From Lutjanus erythropterus (Eukaryota; Chordata; Actinopteri; Lutjaniformes; Lutjanidae): a stretch of 64,000 nt of DNA. Below are positions 1-11,445 of the stretch, one piece after another. Position numbers and translations under genes: made by a program. The stretch is taken from positions 4,186,836 through 4,250,835 of the forward strand of contig CM034599.1 of assembly GCA_020091685.1 (NCBI GenBank). Reading direction: 5' to 3'. How positions within the stretch are numbered: the first letter of the stretch is position 1; each line of letters starts with the position of its first letter. The notes beneath the pieces were generated by a model. It did no database searches, was not told the DNA's origin, and saw nothing but the letters and a program-made list of their open reading frames with translations.

Positions 1-1920
1 ATAAATCCACATGTCCCAATATACCACCTCTAAAAATAGTCCTAATGTGGAAGAAATTGATACAGACACCTGACGGGGCTGATCATCAAGAACCTTCTCA
101 ATCAGCTGCTCTCACACAGTGGATATTTTAAAATAAAAACAGGTGTATGATGCCAGATCTAGTGTCTAGTGTCTCTGCCTTGATATCACTTTTTAAATTC
201 CTCTGGTTCTCTCGGCTATTTAAAGCAATTTTGTGTCATTTTGAATACTCACACTCAGAACTTGAACCTGGAAAGCTTTCAAAGGGATTTATGGATTGTT
301 TTCCACTGGTTTCATGGTGTACTTTGCCAGCCTGTTTGGCTCGTGGCCATGTTTAACTTTGTCAGTGATAAAGCCGGGCGATAAGACAGGCTCTGTGTGT
401 TTGTGTTTGAGCAGGCATGTTTTGTTGTTTTCTTGTCGTTCTATATATAACCTGCTCCGAGCTGCCAGCTAGTGGCCTGCGCGGCTATCATTTTCCACAT
501 GGCCCACATAACTCCACACAGACATAAACACAGTCTGCACCGACTGAGTGTCTTGATGCCTGAATTTTGCACTAAAGCCATGAATTAGATTAAAAATACA
601 CAGATTTTACAGCTCACTCTCAGCTTAAGAAATATTGTAACTTTTAACAAAACAGAACAACACAATATATCAGTATCATAGTGAACACACTGAAATGTTA
701 GCATGTTCTGTCAACATGTACACATATTAAAGGGTGTATCCAGCTGCATTTAGAGATGAACCCACCCAGTCTCTTCCTGGATTGTTTTGTTTATCTAAAA
801 TTTTTGGGGCAGACAGTATAAAATTTATTTAACCAGGACGTCACATTGAAATTAAAATCTCTTTGACAAGTGGGACAAGCTCAAATAGCAGCTTCTTTCA
901 CCTAACAAGAACAACAACATCAGATCACAACAGCAACAATAGTCCAACAGAAAATAATTTACATGATACAGTACATTTACAAGGTCAAAAATTTAGTCAT
1001 GTGGTTATTAGTTAATTGAAGAAACTGTGTTCAGAGTCAAATCATTCCATGACAAGGATCACCGTAAAAAAAACATGCTTGTTCCTTAAAAAAGGAACTT
1101 TAAATCGCAGCCATTCATGTAACTTGAGGTTGTGAGTGTTTTGCAAAAAGGAAATCTGACTTTCTGGCTTAAGTAAGTAGGACAGATGCCGGAGATGATC
1201 TTGCACACTGAAGTGTTCAAGTGTGTTAGCCTTCACAAAATGAGGGATGACTTGCTGAAGCTAGAATTAGTGACCTAGCTCAGGGATCAGTGATACAGGA
1301 GGTCATGTTTGGATGACGCGGACGGTGAGGCAAACCTGTAAATAGCATCACCAAAGTCAGAAAAAGACCAGCAACTAGGTGACATTCAAAAACAGGGCTT
1401 ACCCCGTGCAGACAGCCTAATCTGAGTTTAATTTTTTTTTTGTTAGATAGTCAATAATGTGTCAAAATGTAGATTTCAATGTTTTTGTTTTGGTTAAATT
1501 TAAAGGCTGTATCAGGCTGAATAGAGCTTGCTGCAGGGGGCAAAAATCCATCTGCAGATTTCACATTTTTTAATATGAACAAGAAAGAGCGATACCAATC
1601 CTTGTGGAACAGCCTTCTCAACGCTGACTGGATCAGACATGACATCACCATGTTTAATGGTCTGTGAATGACTAGTCAGAAAACTTTGGAACCACTTTGC
1701 CACTTTGCATCCGATGCCAGCCATGAGAAAGGTGTAATGAGTGGCCCACAGTATCAAAAGTATTTGTAAGATAAAGCTTTGGGATGGGAGTAATTTGCGT
1801 TGCTTACTCTCAGATATCTTGTTTGTCCATCAGCGTTTTGTTTTTTCCATGGTTTATGTTAGCAGTGTCCCGCCTTATCAACACAGTTCATCTCTATAAC
1901 AAACTTTTGTATTTTCCCAG
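1..1920 (+). other. ulk1: ulk1 intron (5' part outside window)
   Basis: Non-coding. The window starts inside the ulk1 intron that precedes the exon at 1921. I searched for the expected upstream kinase exon (the segment before the conserved IPRETS-like sequence) and saw nothing matching, so this intron is at least 1.9 kb long. A degraded LINE fragment occupies about 790-1760. The rest is AT-rich with no recognisable element. Confidence 0.75.
790..1760 (-). mobile_element. LINE (non-LTR retrotransposon) 3' fragment, decayed
   Basis: On the minus strand, 1757-1512 encodes a broken reverse-transcriptase segment containing WFQSFLTSHSQTI, then GDVMSDPV and VEKAVPQG, the well-known palm-region block of LINE polymerases just before the (F/Y)xDD box. 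The catalytic segment is not intact: the frame shifts after VPQG. The other end (about 800-860 on the plus strand) has a [18 protein letters not shown] sequence that closely resembles the 3' tail of the second fragment near 58.8 kb, so both are probably the same family. It is 5'-truncated and dead. Family assignment (L2/Rex/CR1-like) is an inference. Confidence 0.7.
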
Positions 1921-4900
1921 CATCCCAAAGGAGACTTCTAGTAACCTAAGACACCTACTGCAGGGGCTGCTGCAGAGAAACCACAAAGAGCGAATCAGCT
2001 TTGGTAAGTGTCTTCCCTGTCACATTCAAAACCCCTTTTCATAGTTACATTTTATTCAGCCTCTTACGTCTGTATCTCTTCATTTACAGACGAATTTTTC
2101 CACCATCCTTTCTTGGACACGAGCTCATCCACAAAGAAATGTACGGACTGTATCCTGCTTGTGTCGACTGTATTTTTAAGCAATGATTCTGCTTATTTTA
2201 TACATGCAATTTTTAAATGTGTGTGCAGAACAAATAAAATCTAAAAAACTAAAGCCTTGTCTCAAAGCAGCTTAGAATCAGTAAAGGTGCTTCAACCTGT
2301 GTCCTAACACAAGCATATGTACATTTTTTTTACAGGCTCTCCAGCTCCCCTGCTCTCCTACCCCAGTTCAGGCTCAGGCAGTTCCTCGAGCAGCTCCTCC
2401 ACGTCCCATCTGGCCTCCCCTCAAGTGCGCACACCTTTCTTTAATAGTGTATTTGTTTCCCTGTAATTTATCATAGACTATTTGATCAAATATTCTTTTA
2501 TTTTACATTCTTTTAGCATTCCGATGGAGAGATGCACCGACTTCAGCCCAAAGTGCGCTACTCTCCTGTGCAGGACACCCCCGTCTTCTTGCTTAAAGAA
2601 ACAGCCAATCAAGACAGCAGGAACATGTCATCTTACACGGAGGAATATGTCATGGTGCCTGCCCAGTTTCCCAGTAAGACACTGAAGCCTCAAACTATAG
2701 ATATCTGTCTATCTATCTATTTTTCCTCACATCAGCACAATGAGTCTGACTGTTTCCATTTTACTGCTTTGTAGGTGAGTTCATATGTGAGGTGGACATT
2801 GGGTCACCCATTGACAGCTGCCTGATATACAGCGGGTGAGTCATCACACTGCAAAATCTTGTCAAAATGTGCTTTCAGTATATATGTGTTACACTCTGGA
2901 GGGTAAGTAGATCTTATCATTTCACAGGGAAGCTTCCAGGACCCACTGGCTGTAGAAAGAAGATGGAATGTTTATAGATGTTGTGCAGAATGAATGCATG
3001 TAAATATTATTTTTGCAGACAGATGGTGCTAATAAATGTCTTTCTTTAGGTGCTCACTGCTGGCTGAGAGAGGCCCCGGAGCTGCAGGAAAGACACCTCC
3101 GCCTTCTCCCCAGCTACGCTCTCCATCCAAGCCTGTTAGGTAAGAGAAAACCCGGCAGGTTTAGATTCTGTCAGGCTGAAGATGAAAGTTTTCTAAGACA
3201 GATTATTGCCACTCCACACCAGGTTCGTACAAAGTCTGAAAAGTTTGGAAAAAGCTTATTTTTATTATTATATTTTTAGGGTGAGGAATGTGCTTGATAT
3301 GAACAAAGTGACAATATACATTGACTGTTGTGGGTATGAAATAATTTGAAATTGCAAAATCTTTGGTTTAGGTACCTTGAACGTGCTTGAAAAGTGCTTG
3401 AATTTTAATCATACAAAACTGTATGAACCCTGTCAAGAGTAGGATTAAATGAGACTTTATATACAATAGTTAATGACATAGATTTACTTTTTGCAAATGC
3501 TTCTTTTAATTGATTCATAAAATCATCGAAATCACTCCAAACTGCACATTCCAGTGTGTCTCATTCCTTCTCTTCCTCTTTCCTCCATGCAGTAAGCCGG
3601 TTGAATTCAGTGGCCGTAACTGTAGCCAGGCTGTGCCCATTCCCGTCCCAACTCAGATCCAAAATTACCAGCGTATGGAACAGAACCTGCAGCCTGTCGG
3701 CTTGCACGGCTCCACCAGGCATGTACCGCTGCTCGGCCGCCTTATCTCTGCACCGACCCCACCTCAGTGTCGTGTTATTATTACCCATTGTTTTCTTTGT
3801 TTTGTCTCACAATATGTCTCATGTCCTTTAGGGTTACGCTCTGCTGTGCTGGCAGCAGCAGTGAAAACTCCCCACAGTGTGGAGGCTGCAGAGCTGCAGG
3901 TCCAGGATTTGTTGTCAACTCCCCTAGACTGGCGACTGGAGGAGCCCGACCACAGCAGTCTTCCCCGTTAGGTAGGCATCTCAATTGGCTTTTGTTTCAC
4001 TTATCAGGGAGTGTTTGTTTTACAGGAGCTTGGGTAAATAGCATTTTAACATATATATTTTGACCAAAATTTTAATGTTTGGAATTGGATTAGAGATGCT
4101 CCAAACGACTTATTTCCCTGTTGATTACAATTAAATTTAGATTTAGATTAGTTGACTAGTATAAAAGTAAAAAAAAATTGGTTTGCAGAGTTTGGCTAAT
4201 GTTAGCAGTGCTAGCACCAGCAGCCTGCTCTCCCTGCAGATTAACGTCTACATGTTTGTGTGTGTGTGTGTGTGTGTGTGCTTTATTCTGACACAGCCTA
4301 CATACAACTTTATTTTCATTTTCAACATCAAAATACTGCCTGTCTACATCCAGGCTTTAGCACTTGCCTAGCTCTGGCTAGTGGCGAGTGGCTGCTTAAC
4401 ATCTTAGACATAACACTTAAGTGGTGTTGTACAGTAGTAAAATATTAATTATTAATTTAATCGGTTAGTATTTCTCACGCCGTTAAGTGAAGGTAGCAAT
4501 GCACGATCGACTAGAAGACTAATCATGCGCATCCTTAATTTGAATCCATAAGGAACACAACTGGGAAACTACAGAATCAAGTAAAACAGGAATAAATAAT
4601 GGGCCTGCCCTGTATAAGCAGAACTTTTTCACAACATCTCTCTCTGTCACGCTCCTACAGTTTGACACACTACATGGGAATTTGTCAGTGCAGTGTCACT
4701 TGTTGTAGGCCACCAGGGTCATTAGGGTGTTAACACAAATTCCACCATCTGAAGTACAGTATGTCATGTTCAGGACATTCCCTGAGTTGTTTTGTGGTGA
4801 AGTGAGCTTTCACTCAGCCTGACTCATGTACTTTCATTTAGACCTTTTGACAACACCCAGAGAACACGTCTGAACTTGTTTCATTCAGTGTTACTGATGT

Positions 4901-7900
4901 TGTTGTTGTTATGAACAAAAGTGTTCTAGTGAGCACTGGTGACTGACTGGCTAAACTAATCTAACTAACTGTCTCTGCTCATGGTTTAATCTTTATAAAA
5001 CTCTGTATTCTAGTGGGAATAACCCCAAAAACCTCAGAGCAGACTCTCCCGCTCAGCACAAGAACTGGACTGCTCGCCGGCTCTTCAGACCCCTCCAGTC
5101 CCAAGGTCAGCTCCTAAAACATCTATATTAGGCAAAGTCAATCAATCACATTTTTGTGCACAACACACACAGCAGGTTTTGTTTCACCTCTCTTCAGATA
5201 AGTGGCTAATAACTACCAGCAGCTCACACATTAGAATCAAATTGTTCTGAGACCAAACATGGTCAAACTGTACAGTATACAGGACAGCAATTAAAGTTGT
5301 TTCTTTAAAAATTCTCTGAAATTCTCATTTCAACAGCAGGTTCAATCAAGAATGCCAAACCGAATCAGGACAGCTCCAAACCTGCAATCTCTTGATCCAT
5401 CTCCTCCTTCCCAGACCAACCTAAGCAGGAAATCAGCCAATAAAAAGGGCCCTTTCAAAAGGTCAGAGCTTTATAATATTGATAGGTTTTATTAATGTAA
5501 CAATTCTGGTTATATGATATGTATAACAACAGCTTGCAAAATCATATGACAGTGGAATGAAATGTGAATTTGTGCCAGTAATGCACATCTAATTGAGACT
5601 GTTATGTCAGTCATGAAAAACTGACACCTAGAGCTGTCACACGGTATCAAAGTTATGTCATCTGATGAATTCTTAACTGCTCTCTGTGCTGTCTGTGACT
5701 GTATTAAATGTCCAGATCGCTGAGCACGGGCAGGCTGTCTGACATGCTGCTAAAGGCGGCCTTTGGAGCTCACCTGTTGGAAGAGGGAAGTGACGAGAGC
5801 CTCAACTGTGAGAAAAGCATGGATATAACAGGTACCAGTGCAAGACAGAACTACAAATAGGAGCAGTCAAATAATTTTCCACTGACATTGTTGATGGAAA
5901 ATGCCTGTTTTGAGGTATCTTCTGTAGTGACCATGGCCATGTCATTCACTGGGCTGCAGCTCAGGTGACATTTGACTTAAACTTTTCTTATTTGCTCCTG
6001 CAGCTCCACCTGCTGGTGGGCGTAGAGGCTCTCAGTTCTCAGACAGTCCACCTCCTGTACTCTTCACAATGGGTTCTCCATCCAAAGGAGACAGTCCTCA
6101 GGGGTTCTCAGGTAGGTGTTCAGACTACCTTGAATATTAATTTACTGTTGAGGGCTTTTATTTTTTAACCATTATTTAGAGAAGTCCCTTAATAAAGTAA
6201 AGTAAATTAGTGATCCTATGGGGCTATTTTTATTATACTGTACTTACATTGTACTGCATGGAAGCTGTGAGCAGCCATGCTTGCATCGCAATTGCAATAA
6301 AATCACAATATATCGAAGTGCAGTTTACAAGTTGCAGAACCAGAACCAAACTGCAATCTTTGAAAAAGGAAAGACATATGAGAAAACAGCATTATAATGA
6401 GGTACCGTAGTGCTGCATGTTGAAATGACCTAAAACTCCTGTTCTCCAGATGACAGAAAATATGTTTGTTTGATTCAAACCTCAATAAATATCACATCAT
6501 CATGATTTTAATTTTTTTTCAGTGAACATGAAAATGCATAAGTGATCTTTTCCATTAATCACATTGCAATCGCAATTTCAGTAAAAAATAATTGCAATGT
6601 GACTTTTTTACCAAATCATGCAGCCAAACTTGCAATTAATTCTTTTTAATGTGGTTATCTCAAAAGCACAAGTGAATTATTTGTTATCTCAAAATAACAA
6701 AGCTTGTTTTCTGGAACTAACAAGATAAGTGACCCATTGTCCCAGAAAATGACTCGTTTGCTCTTACTAATTAATTAAAAAACATAATTGCATGCACGGC
6801 CCTTTTCGGCTTCCACAGTACTGCTTTCTCCAGTTTAGAGTTCATTTAGACCAGTTATCCAAATTAACAAGTATTTCTCCAATTTAAAAGATCTAAAGCA
6901 AAGCTGGGCAACTCTCACTGAGGTAAATCATTTGGAATAGAGGTATACAAGGTATAGAAAAAGCACAAAATTGAGAATAGCATTACTCCAGGCACGCCAC
7001 AGAGTTAATCCCAGCTACATCGGCTGACAGCAGCCAAACTTACGCAGTCACATCAGCTCACGGTTCATCGTATTTCCTTCTCCGTATCCAATTGGTGAAT
7101 CTCAGACAATGCACCTTATTTAAGCTACCTTAGGCTGCCTGTCTTCAGTGTTTCCTCTGCAGGCTACTTTACAACACAGAACTCTGTCCCAGAGCAGAAC
7201 AAAACTGCCAACTATAACTTTTGCAATTAGAAAAGTTTCCTTTGAGTTTTAAGTTGTCCTAACTGAACTGTGTTTTTTTCACATCAAAGTCAATGTTTTT
7301 CTAATCAAAATAATAATAAAACAACAGTAAGACCCACCTGGATATTATAAGCCTGAAGTGTGTCATCAGTTACTCCCATGCTCTCTTCATTACTTGTTTT
7401 TCAGCTGTTCATGGTTAAGCTGAATTTGTTTTTGTCTCAAATGCAGGCTCCCCCAGCTACATTAACTCAGCCTGGCTACTGAACAGTCGCCTTCTCCAGG
7501 GAGGAAGCCGCAGAAACAGCGAGACCGAAGCCATGGACGCCACACCACACATCAGTCCGGTCTTCAACCCTCCAGAGCTCCCTGAGGATACACTGATGGA
7601 GGTACAGACAAATACTATGGTGATACTGTGATACTGTGAGTCCTCCAGGTTGTTTTGCAGATGAACATAAATTAGACAAATTGAGATTCCACATGTTCTG
7701 TATTTTATCCTCTTCTTTTCACAGCAGGCTCATACAGATGCTCTGAGTGACCTGCGCTTCACCTTGGCTTTTGTTCACTGTGTCATGGAGTTGGCTTCTT
7801 CTAAGGAACCGGGGCTGGGTGCCATCAGCACTCCTGATGTTTCCTTTCTAGAGCAGAGCCTGGTGACAGATCAGATCAGCCTTCTGAGTAGAGATTGGAG

Positions 7901-10117
7901 GTGAGAGGCATGAAGCTTTTAAAGTTTCTCCCTTCTTTAACAAATCTTTTCTGGAATGACTTGTGTTTCCTCTGTGCATATTGCAGCTATGCAGAGCAGC
8001 TGGTGTTGTACATGAAGGCTGAAGAGTTTCTGTCGTCAGCACTGCACACAGCCAAAGAGAACATCAAACAAGGCAAACTCCTTCCCTCTGCTACGGTCAA
8101 ACAAGGTGAGAGCACTGACATCTTGTATCTCACGCTCACCTTTTGTAAACTTGAAAGGTATCTGTTAGATGTTTGCAGTTTGTCCTTCAGCAAGAACGAG
8201 CTTCTTACAAATTAGTGCCATTATAGGATGAAAAAAATAGCAGGGGGTAATATTCCAAGGAAAAATTTCTGAGATCAAGATCCGAGATTTTAAATTTACG
8301 AGAAAACACTTGAATGTTCTCTGAAATTAAAGTGGTAAATTTACGAGGAAAAACTTGCAACGATGGTAATAATAATGCAATTGAAATATACTTTGCAATT
8401 GGATTTAGCAAAGAGGAAATACTTGTGGATCAATTAATCGAATAATCTGTCATATTGTGTCTTGCTGTGCCACAAATCCCATTTAAACTGGCAAAAAAAG
8501 CACCTCACCTCATCCATATCAAATTGTTTTGCACATAAAAGCTGTTTTGGATGAGGTGATAGCTTTTTCCAAGTTTTTTCTCGTAAATTTGTCACTTAAG
8601 TCTCAGAGAATTTCTGACTTTTTTTCTTGTAAATTTATGACTTTATAATCTCAGAGCAGATTCAGAATATAATCCCCTGTCCTAGCTTAAAAAATATATG
8701 CATTGGCCCTTATACACTGTTGCAGCTTTTGGATGTTGTAGTCTTAAATGAAAGCATTAAAATTGCAGAGAGCAGCTTGAGCTGTCCAGGTTTTTCTGCT
8801 GTGTTAGTCTAACAGAGTGAGAATTGGCACTCCATGTTGAAGCTTGATAACAGGGGTCTTTTTATATTCATTAAAATAATAATTAAACATCTTTGCATAC
8901 TGTGTTTCCCTTTACAGTGATCAGGAAGCTGAATGAATTGTACAAGAACTGTGTAACATACTGTCGCTCCCTCAACCATCGGCTGCAGACCTTCCTGCTC
9001 GACAAACAGAAGCTTATGGACCGCTTCAATGGACTCACAGCAGAGAAGCTCATCTACAGCCACACTGTTCACATGGTGAGCTCACCTCGCAGCATTCACT
9101 CCAAATCAGATTCTGTCCATCTTGATCAGAGCTGTAATGTGTGTGTGTGTGTTCTTAATGCATTCAGGTGCAGTCTGCTGCTTTAGATGAGATGTTCCAC
9201 TATGGCACAGCATCAGTCCAGCGCTACCATAAAGCCCTTCTGCTGATGGAGGGTCTGTCCCGAATCATCACAGAGCAAAAGGACATCGACAGCATAGATA
9301 AATGTACGTGGATGCACTATGACACGCAAACCACATGATAGTAGCTTAAAGAGATGTTTGGAGTTTTTGAAGTGGGGCTGTATGAGGTATTTACCCATAG
9401 TTGGTGTATTACCTGCAGTAAATGATGGTCAGCACACCCCCAGTTTGGAGAACCAGCAGGAATATGGGTGTAGTACGCTAAGCATTGAACTGCTGTGGAC
9501 AGGATCAGCAGTAAAACATATGTTAGCTAGTCAGTCTGAGTGTTTGCTATATTTACAATATTTTACCACTTTAACTTGAAGCCTTTTCTGACAAGAAGCT
9601 GTCTTTATAGAAGTCAGATATCTATCTTTTGCTCTACCAGATTCCATTGGAAAAATCAGTAATTTTACCTCACAGAGCTCAGGAGTTGCTGGTCTACCGC
9701 TGCATTGAGCAGTACGTTTGTTTGTGTCATTGTGTGACTTTAGTGTTTTAAATGTCAGTTCTGATTGATCAAAGTCACACAATAACACAAACAAACTGTC
9801 ACATCGAGGCGTTAGTAGACCACCAGCTCCTGTGTTCTGCAAGGTAAAATGACAGATTTTTCTAATGGAGTTGGGTTGCTTTGGAGAGAACAGTATTCGG
9901 TTTATATAACAGCGGCTTCCTGTTGTGGGCCTGTCGACTAGCATCCAGTCTGGGTAATACACTGAATATGGATAAGTACCTAACACAACCCCACTTCAAA
10001 AATTCTTAACTATCCCTTTAAGATGCTAGAGTCAGACCACATGAATCTGATTTTTTAATTTCTCTCTTCACAGGTAAGCAGTGTATTGAGCGACGCCTTT
10101 CTGCTCTGCAGACTTAA
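1921..10117 (+). CDS. ulk1: ULK1 autophagy-initiating Ser/Thr kinase, 3' part (18 exons)
   Basis: Catalytic subunit of the ULK1-ATG13-FIP200-ATG101 complex that starts autophagosome formation under AMPK and mTORC1 control. Exons: 1921-2003, 2090-2140, 2336-2424, 2517-2673, 2775-2835, 3050-3139, 3593-3718, 3832-3971, 5014-5105, 5337-5461, 5716-5831, 6004-6111, 7447-7601, 7725-7900, 7987-8105, 8918-9075, 9168-9303, 10074-10117 (TAA at 10115). All junctions keep phase; the joined 2026 nt encode about 674 residues, corresponding roughly to human residue 243 to the end. Visible in order: end of kinase lobe ([30 protein letters not shown]), Ser-rich linker, LIR-type [25 protein letters not shown] block, AMPK-type [19 protein letters not shown] block, FTMGSPS (mTORC1-site equivalent), C-terminal EAT domain ending [11 protein letters not shown]. 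The kinase exons are outside the window. ulk2 is the alternative; linkage to ep400 favours ulk1. I cannot tell ulk1a from ulk1b. Confidence 0.93.
2336..6111 (+). CDS. ulk1: ulk1 exons coding the Ser/Pro-rich regulatory spacer
   Basis: Ten exons encode the intrinsically disordered region between kinase and EAT domains, where nutrient signals are integrated in ULK1. The exon at 2517-2673 carries a LIR motif (acidic pair then Y-V-M-V), matching the FVMV LIR of human ULK1 that binds ATG8/GABARAP proteins. The exon at 5337-5461 has the AMPK/14-3-3 motif with Thr in place of human Ser555. The exon at 6004-6111 keeps the Ser-Pro of the mTORC1 site (mouse Ser757). The exon at 3832-3971 is read in the only frame that fits its neighbours; it is poorly conserved, so its exact borders are the least certain of the set. 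Confidence 0.85.
4257..4280 (+). repeat. (TG)n microsatellite
   Basis: Twelve TG units in a ulk1 intron. Confidence 0.95.
6112..7446 (+). other. ulk1: ulk1 intron, 1.3 kb
   Basis: GT-AG intron. The section 6280-6640 has repeated phrases (CATCGCAATTGCAATAAAAT; ATTGCAATCGCAATTTCAGT; AAATAATTGCAATGTGACTT) that suggest a decayed inverted-repeat element. Otherwise nothing recognisable. Confidence 0.5.
7447..10117 (+). CDS. ulk1: ulk1 exons coding the C-terminal EAT (tandem MIT) domain
   Basis: Six exons encode the early-autophagy-targeting/tethering domain, which in this family is two helical MIT-like bundles that bind ATG13 and membranes. Recognisable blocks: [103 protein letters not shown] and CIERRLSAL, all close to human ULK1. 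The last exon holds only 44 coding bases and ends in ...LSALQT, three residues shorter than the human ...LSALLTGICA end. Confidence 0.92.
9346..10021. mobile_element. Fold-back MITE, family A (copy 1), in last ulk1 intron
   Basis: The element runs between TTAA tetranucleotides (9346 and 10018). Its left end (TTAAAGAGATGTTTGGAGTT, TTTGAAGTGGGGCTGTATG) is the inverse of its right end (CACAACCCCACTTCAAAAAT, CTTAACTATCCCTTTAA). The inverted symmetry runs to the centre near 9750, where TTGTTTGTGTCATTGTGTGA faces TCACACAATAACACAAACAA. No transposase. TTAA flanks suggest piggyBac-type mobilisation, which is inference. Related copies lie near 30.6, 40.3, 50.9, 54.2 and 57.7 kb. Confidence 0.85.
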
Positions 10118-10474
10118 CGGTATCCATGAGCTCTCTTGCGTCCACAACTGCATCATCTTGTGTCATCCATCTCCCCTCAATGTAGACGGATGCTCATAGA
10201 CTGTCAGTACACACAAGCACTTTGATCTGTCTTAATCTTAAGGGAAATGACCACTGGAGCATCAGCTCTAATCCCACCACCCAGTCTGTAGTCTTTACAT
10301 AAATGCACAGAAAAGACTGGAAGTCCTGTTTTTGACAAATTCTTGAATGAAGACAGATTGTTATGATTGTTTGAACACCTTGATCAGGTAAATTGTTCTC
10401 AGTATTTGTTTTGTTTTGTTACAGACTGTATGTTAGCGTGTTGTTTTGTGTTTTGCACATAGAATCATAGATTT

Positions 10475-10765
10475 AAAGGACCACTGTGCAAGATTTAGTG
10501 GCATCTAGCGGTGAGGTTGCAGACTGCAACCAACTTAATACCCCTTGCTTCACCCTCCCCTCCCATACATATAGGAAACCTACAGTGAGGAAGGAGACTC
10601 GCTCCCTCTAAAGATACAAAGGCATCATTCTAAGGTAACGAAAACTCAATGACTCTTATTTTAAGGTGATTATACACACAACAAAAACACAATTTAATTT
10701 ATGTTATACTACATTTCTGCCATTTCTACCAATAGATACCCCTAAGTCTTACACATGGGTCCTTT
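10475..10765. mobile_element. MITE, family B (copy 1), inside ulk1 3' UTR
   Basis: The terminal inverted repeat begins AAAGGACCACTGTGCAAGAT and ends as its inverse, CTTACACATGGGTCCTTT. The body (GTGGCATCTAGCGGTGAGGT; ATTCTAAGGTAACGAAAACT; TTTCTGCCATTTCTACCAAT) is shared with copies at 51226, 53401 and 61053. Non-autonomous, no coding capacity. It lies between the ulk1 stop codon and the only clear poly(A) signal. Confidence 0.85.
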
Positions 10766-11417
10766 AGATAATAACTGATTTTAAAATATTTTGTACTTGA
10801 AACAAAAACTATTTGGTTGTTTTCTGTATTTCATGCGTTTGTGTTGTACAGTAAAAGTTCACTGGCCAAAAGGAGCCAGAATATTTTGGATGAAAATGAC
10901 CAAATATTGCAAATGTGTAGCAGTAGTAATGTTAAAACTGTGCCTGCTTTTTTGTACATTTTTCATTGCAGCAGAGTAGTGGATGTAAAGGTAATGAAGG
11001 TATGTTTTGACCTCATACAGAGTAATTGTCTTACAGTCATATAGACTTTCATCATAGACTGCAGTAAGTACATTTTGACGTTTGAATGAGAGTTTAGTTT
11101 TACACTGATCCAACAGTTCCCTCCCTCAGGTGGTGATGTACTGCATGTCACATTGCTCATGTTTATTTGCTGTTTGTGTGTATGTGTGCACCTCTTTTTT
11201 TTTTATTTCAGCTGATTGTGCTGATTTGTGATTGAATTTGTACATGAGTTTTGCCTGATAGTACACAAGTGTATTACAATTGCATATTCACATTTTGTGT
11301 AAATTTTAGTGTTGAAAACAGAAGTTTGTTAGAATTTATCAAATTGCCTTTTCTACTTTTATTGTATGACTGCAAGTCAAATTTGCCAAAATGAGTTGTT
11401 GAACACAGTGTGATGAA

Positions 11418-11423
11418 AATAAA
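11418..11423 (+). promoter_or_regulatory. ulk1: ulk1 polyadenylation signal
   Basis: Exact AATAAA, 1.3 kb downstream of the stop codon, with a TG-rich stretch 35-55 bases later. It is the best placed signal before the ep400 promoter. Confidence 0.65.
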
Positions 11424-11445
11424 TAATATTTATTGCTAAAACTTT

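Larger units (their letters stand above)
10118..11445 (+). other. ulk1: ulk1 3' untranslated region
   Basis: Sequence from the ulk1 stop to just past a canonical AATAAA at 11418-11423, followed by a GT-rich stretch (TTTTTGAGTGTGCAC) suitable as a downstream element. No earlier AATAAA stood out. It contains a complete inverted-repeat element (10475-10765), so about a fifth of the UTR is transposon-derived. The cleavage site itself is not visible from sequence alone. Confidence 0.65.

Noticed and set aside
1..1920. An upstream ulk1 kinase exon
   Set aside because: None of the frames in this interval show the expected kinase sequence ahead of IPKETSS; the interval is intronic.
3510..3971. Unspliced reading of the ulk1 exons through the intron at 3719
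   Set aside because: It keeps ulk1 sequence for the first exon only, then gives unrelated residues, and does not join the exon at 5014 in frame. The spliced GC-AG model does.
9531..9986. A 151-codon minus-strand open frame
   Set aside because: It lies entirely within the fold-back MITE copy and reflects the element's palindromic sequence.
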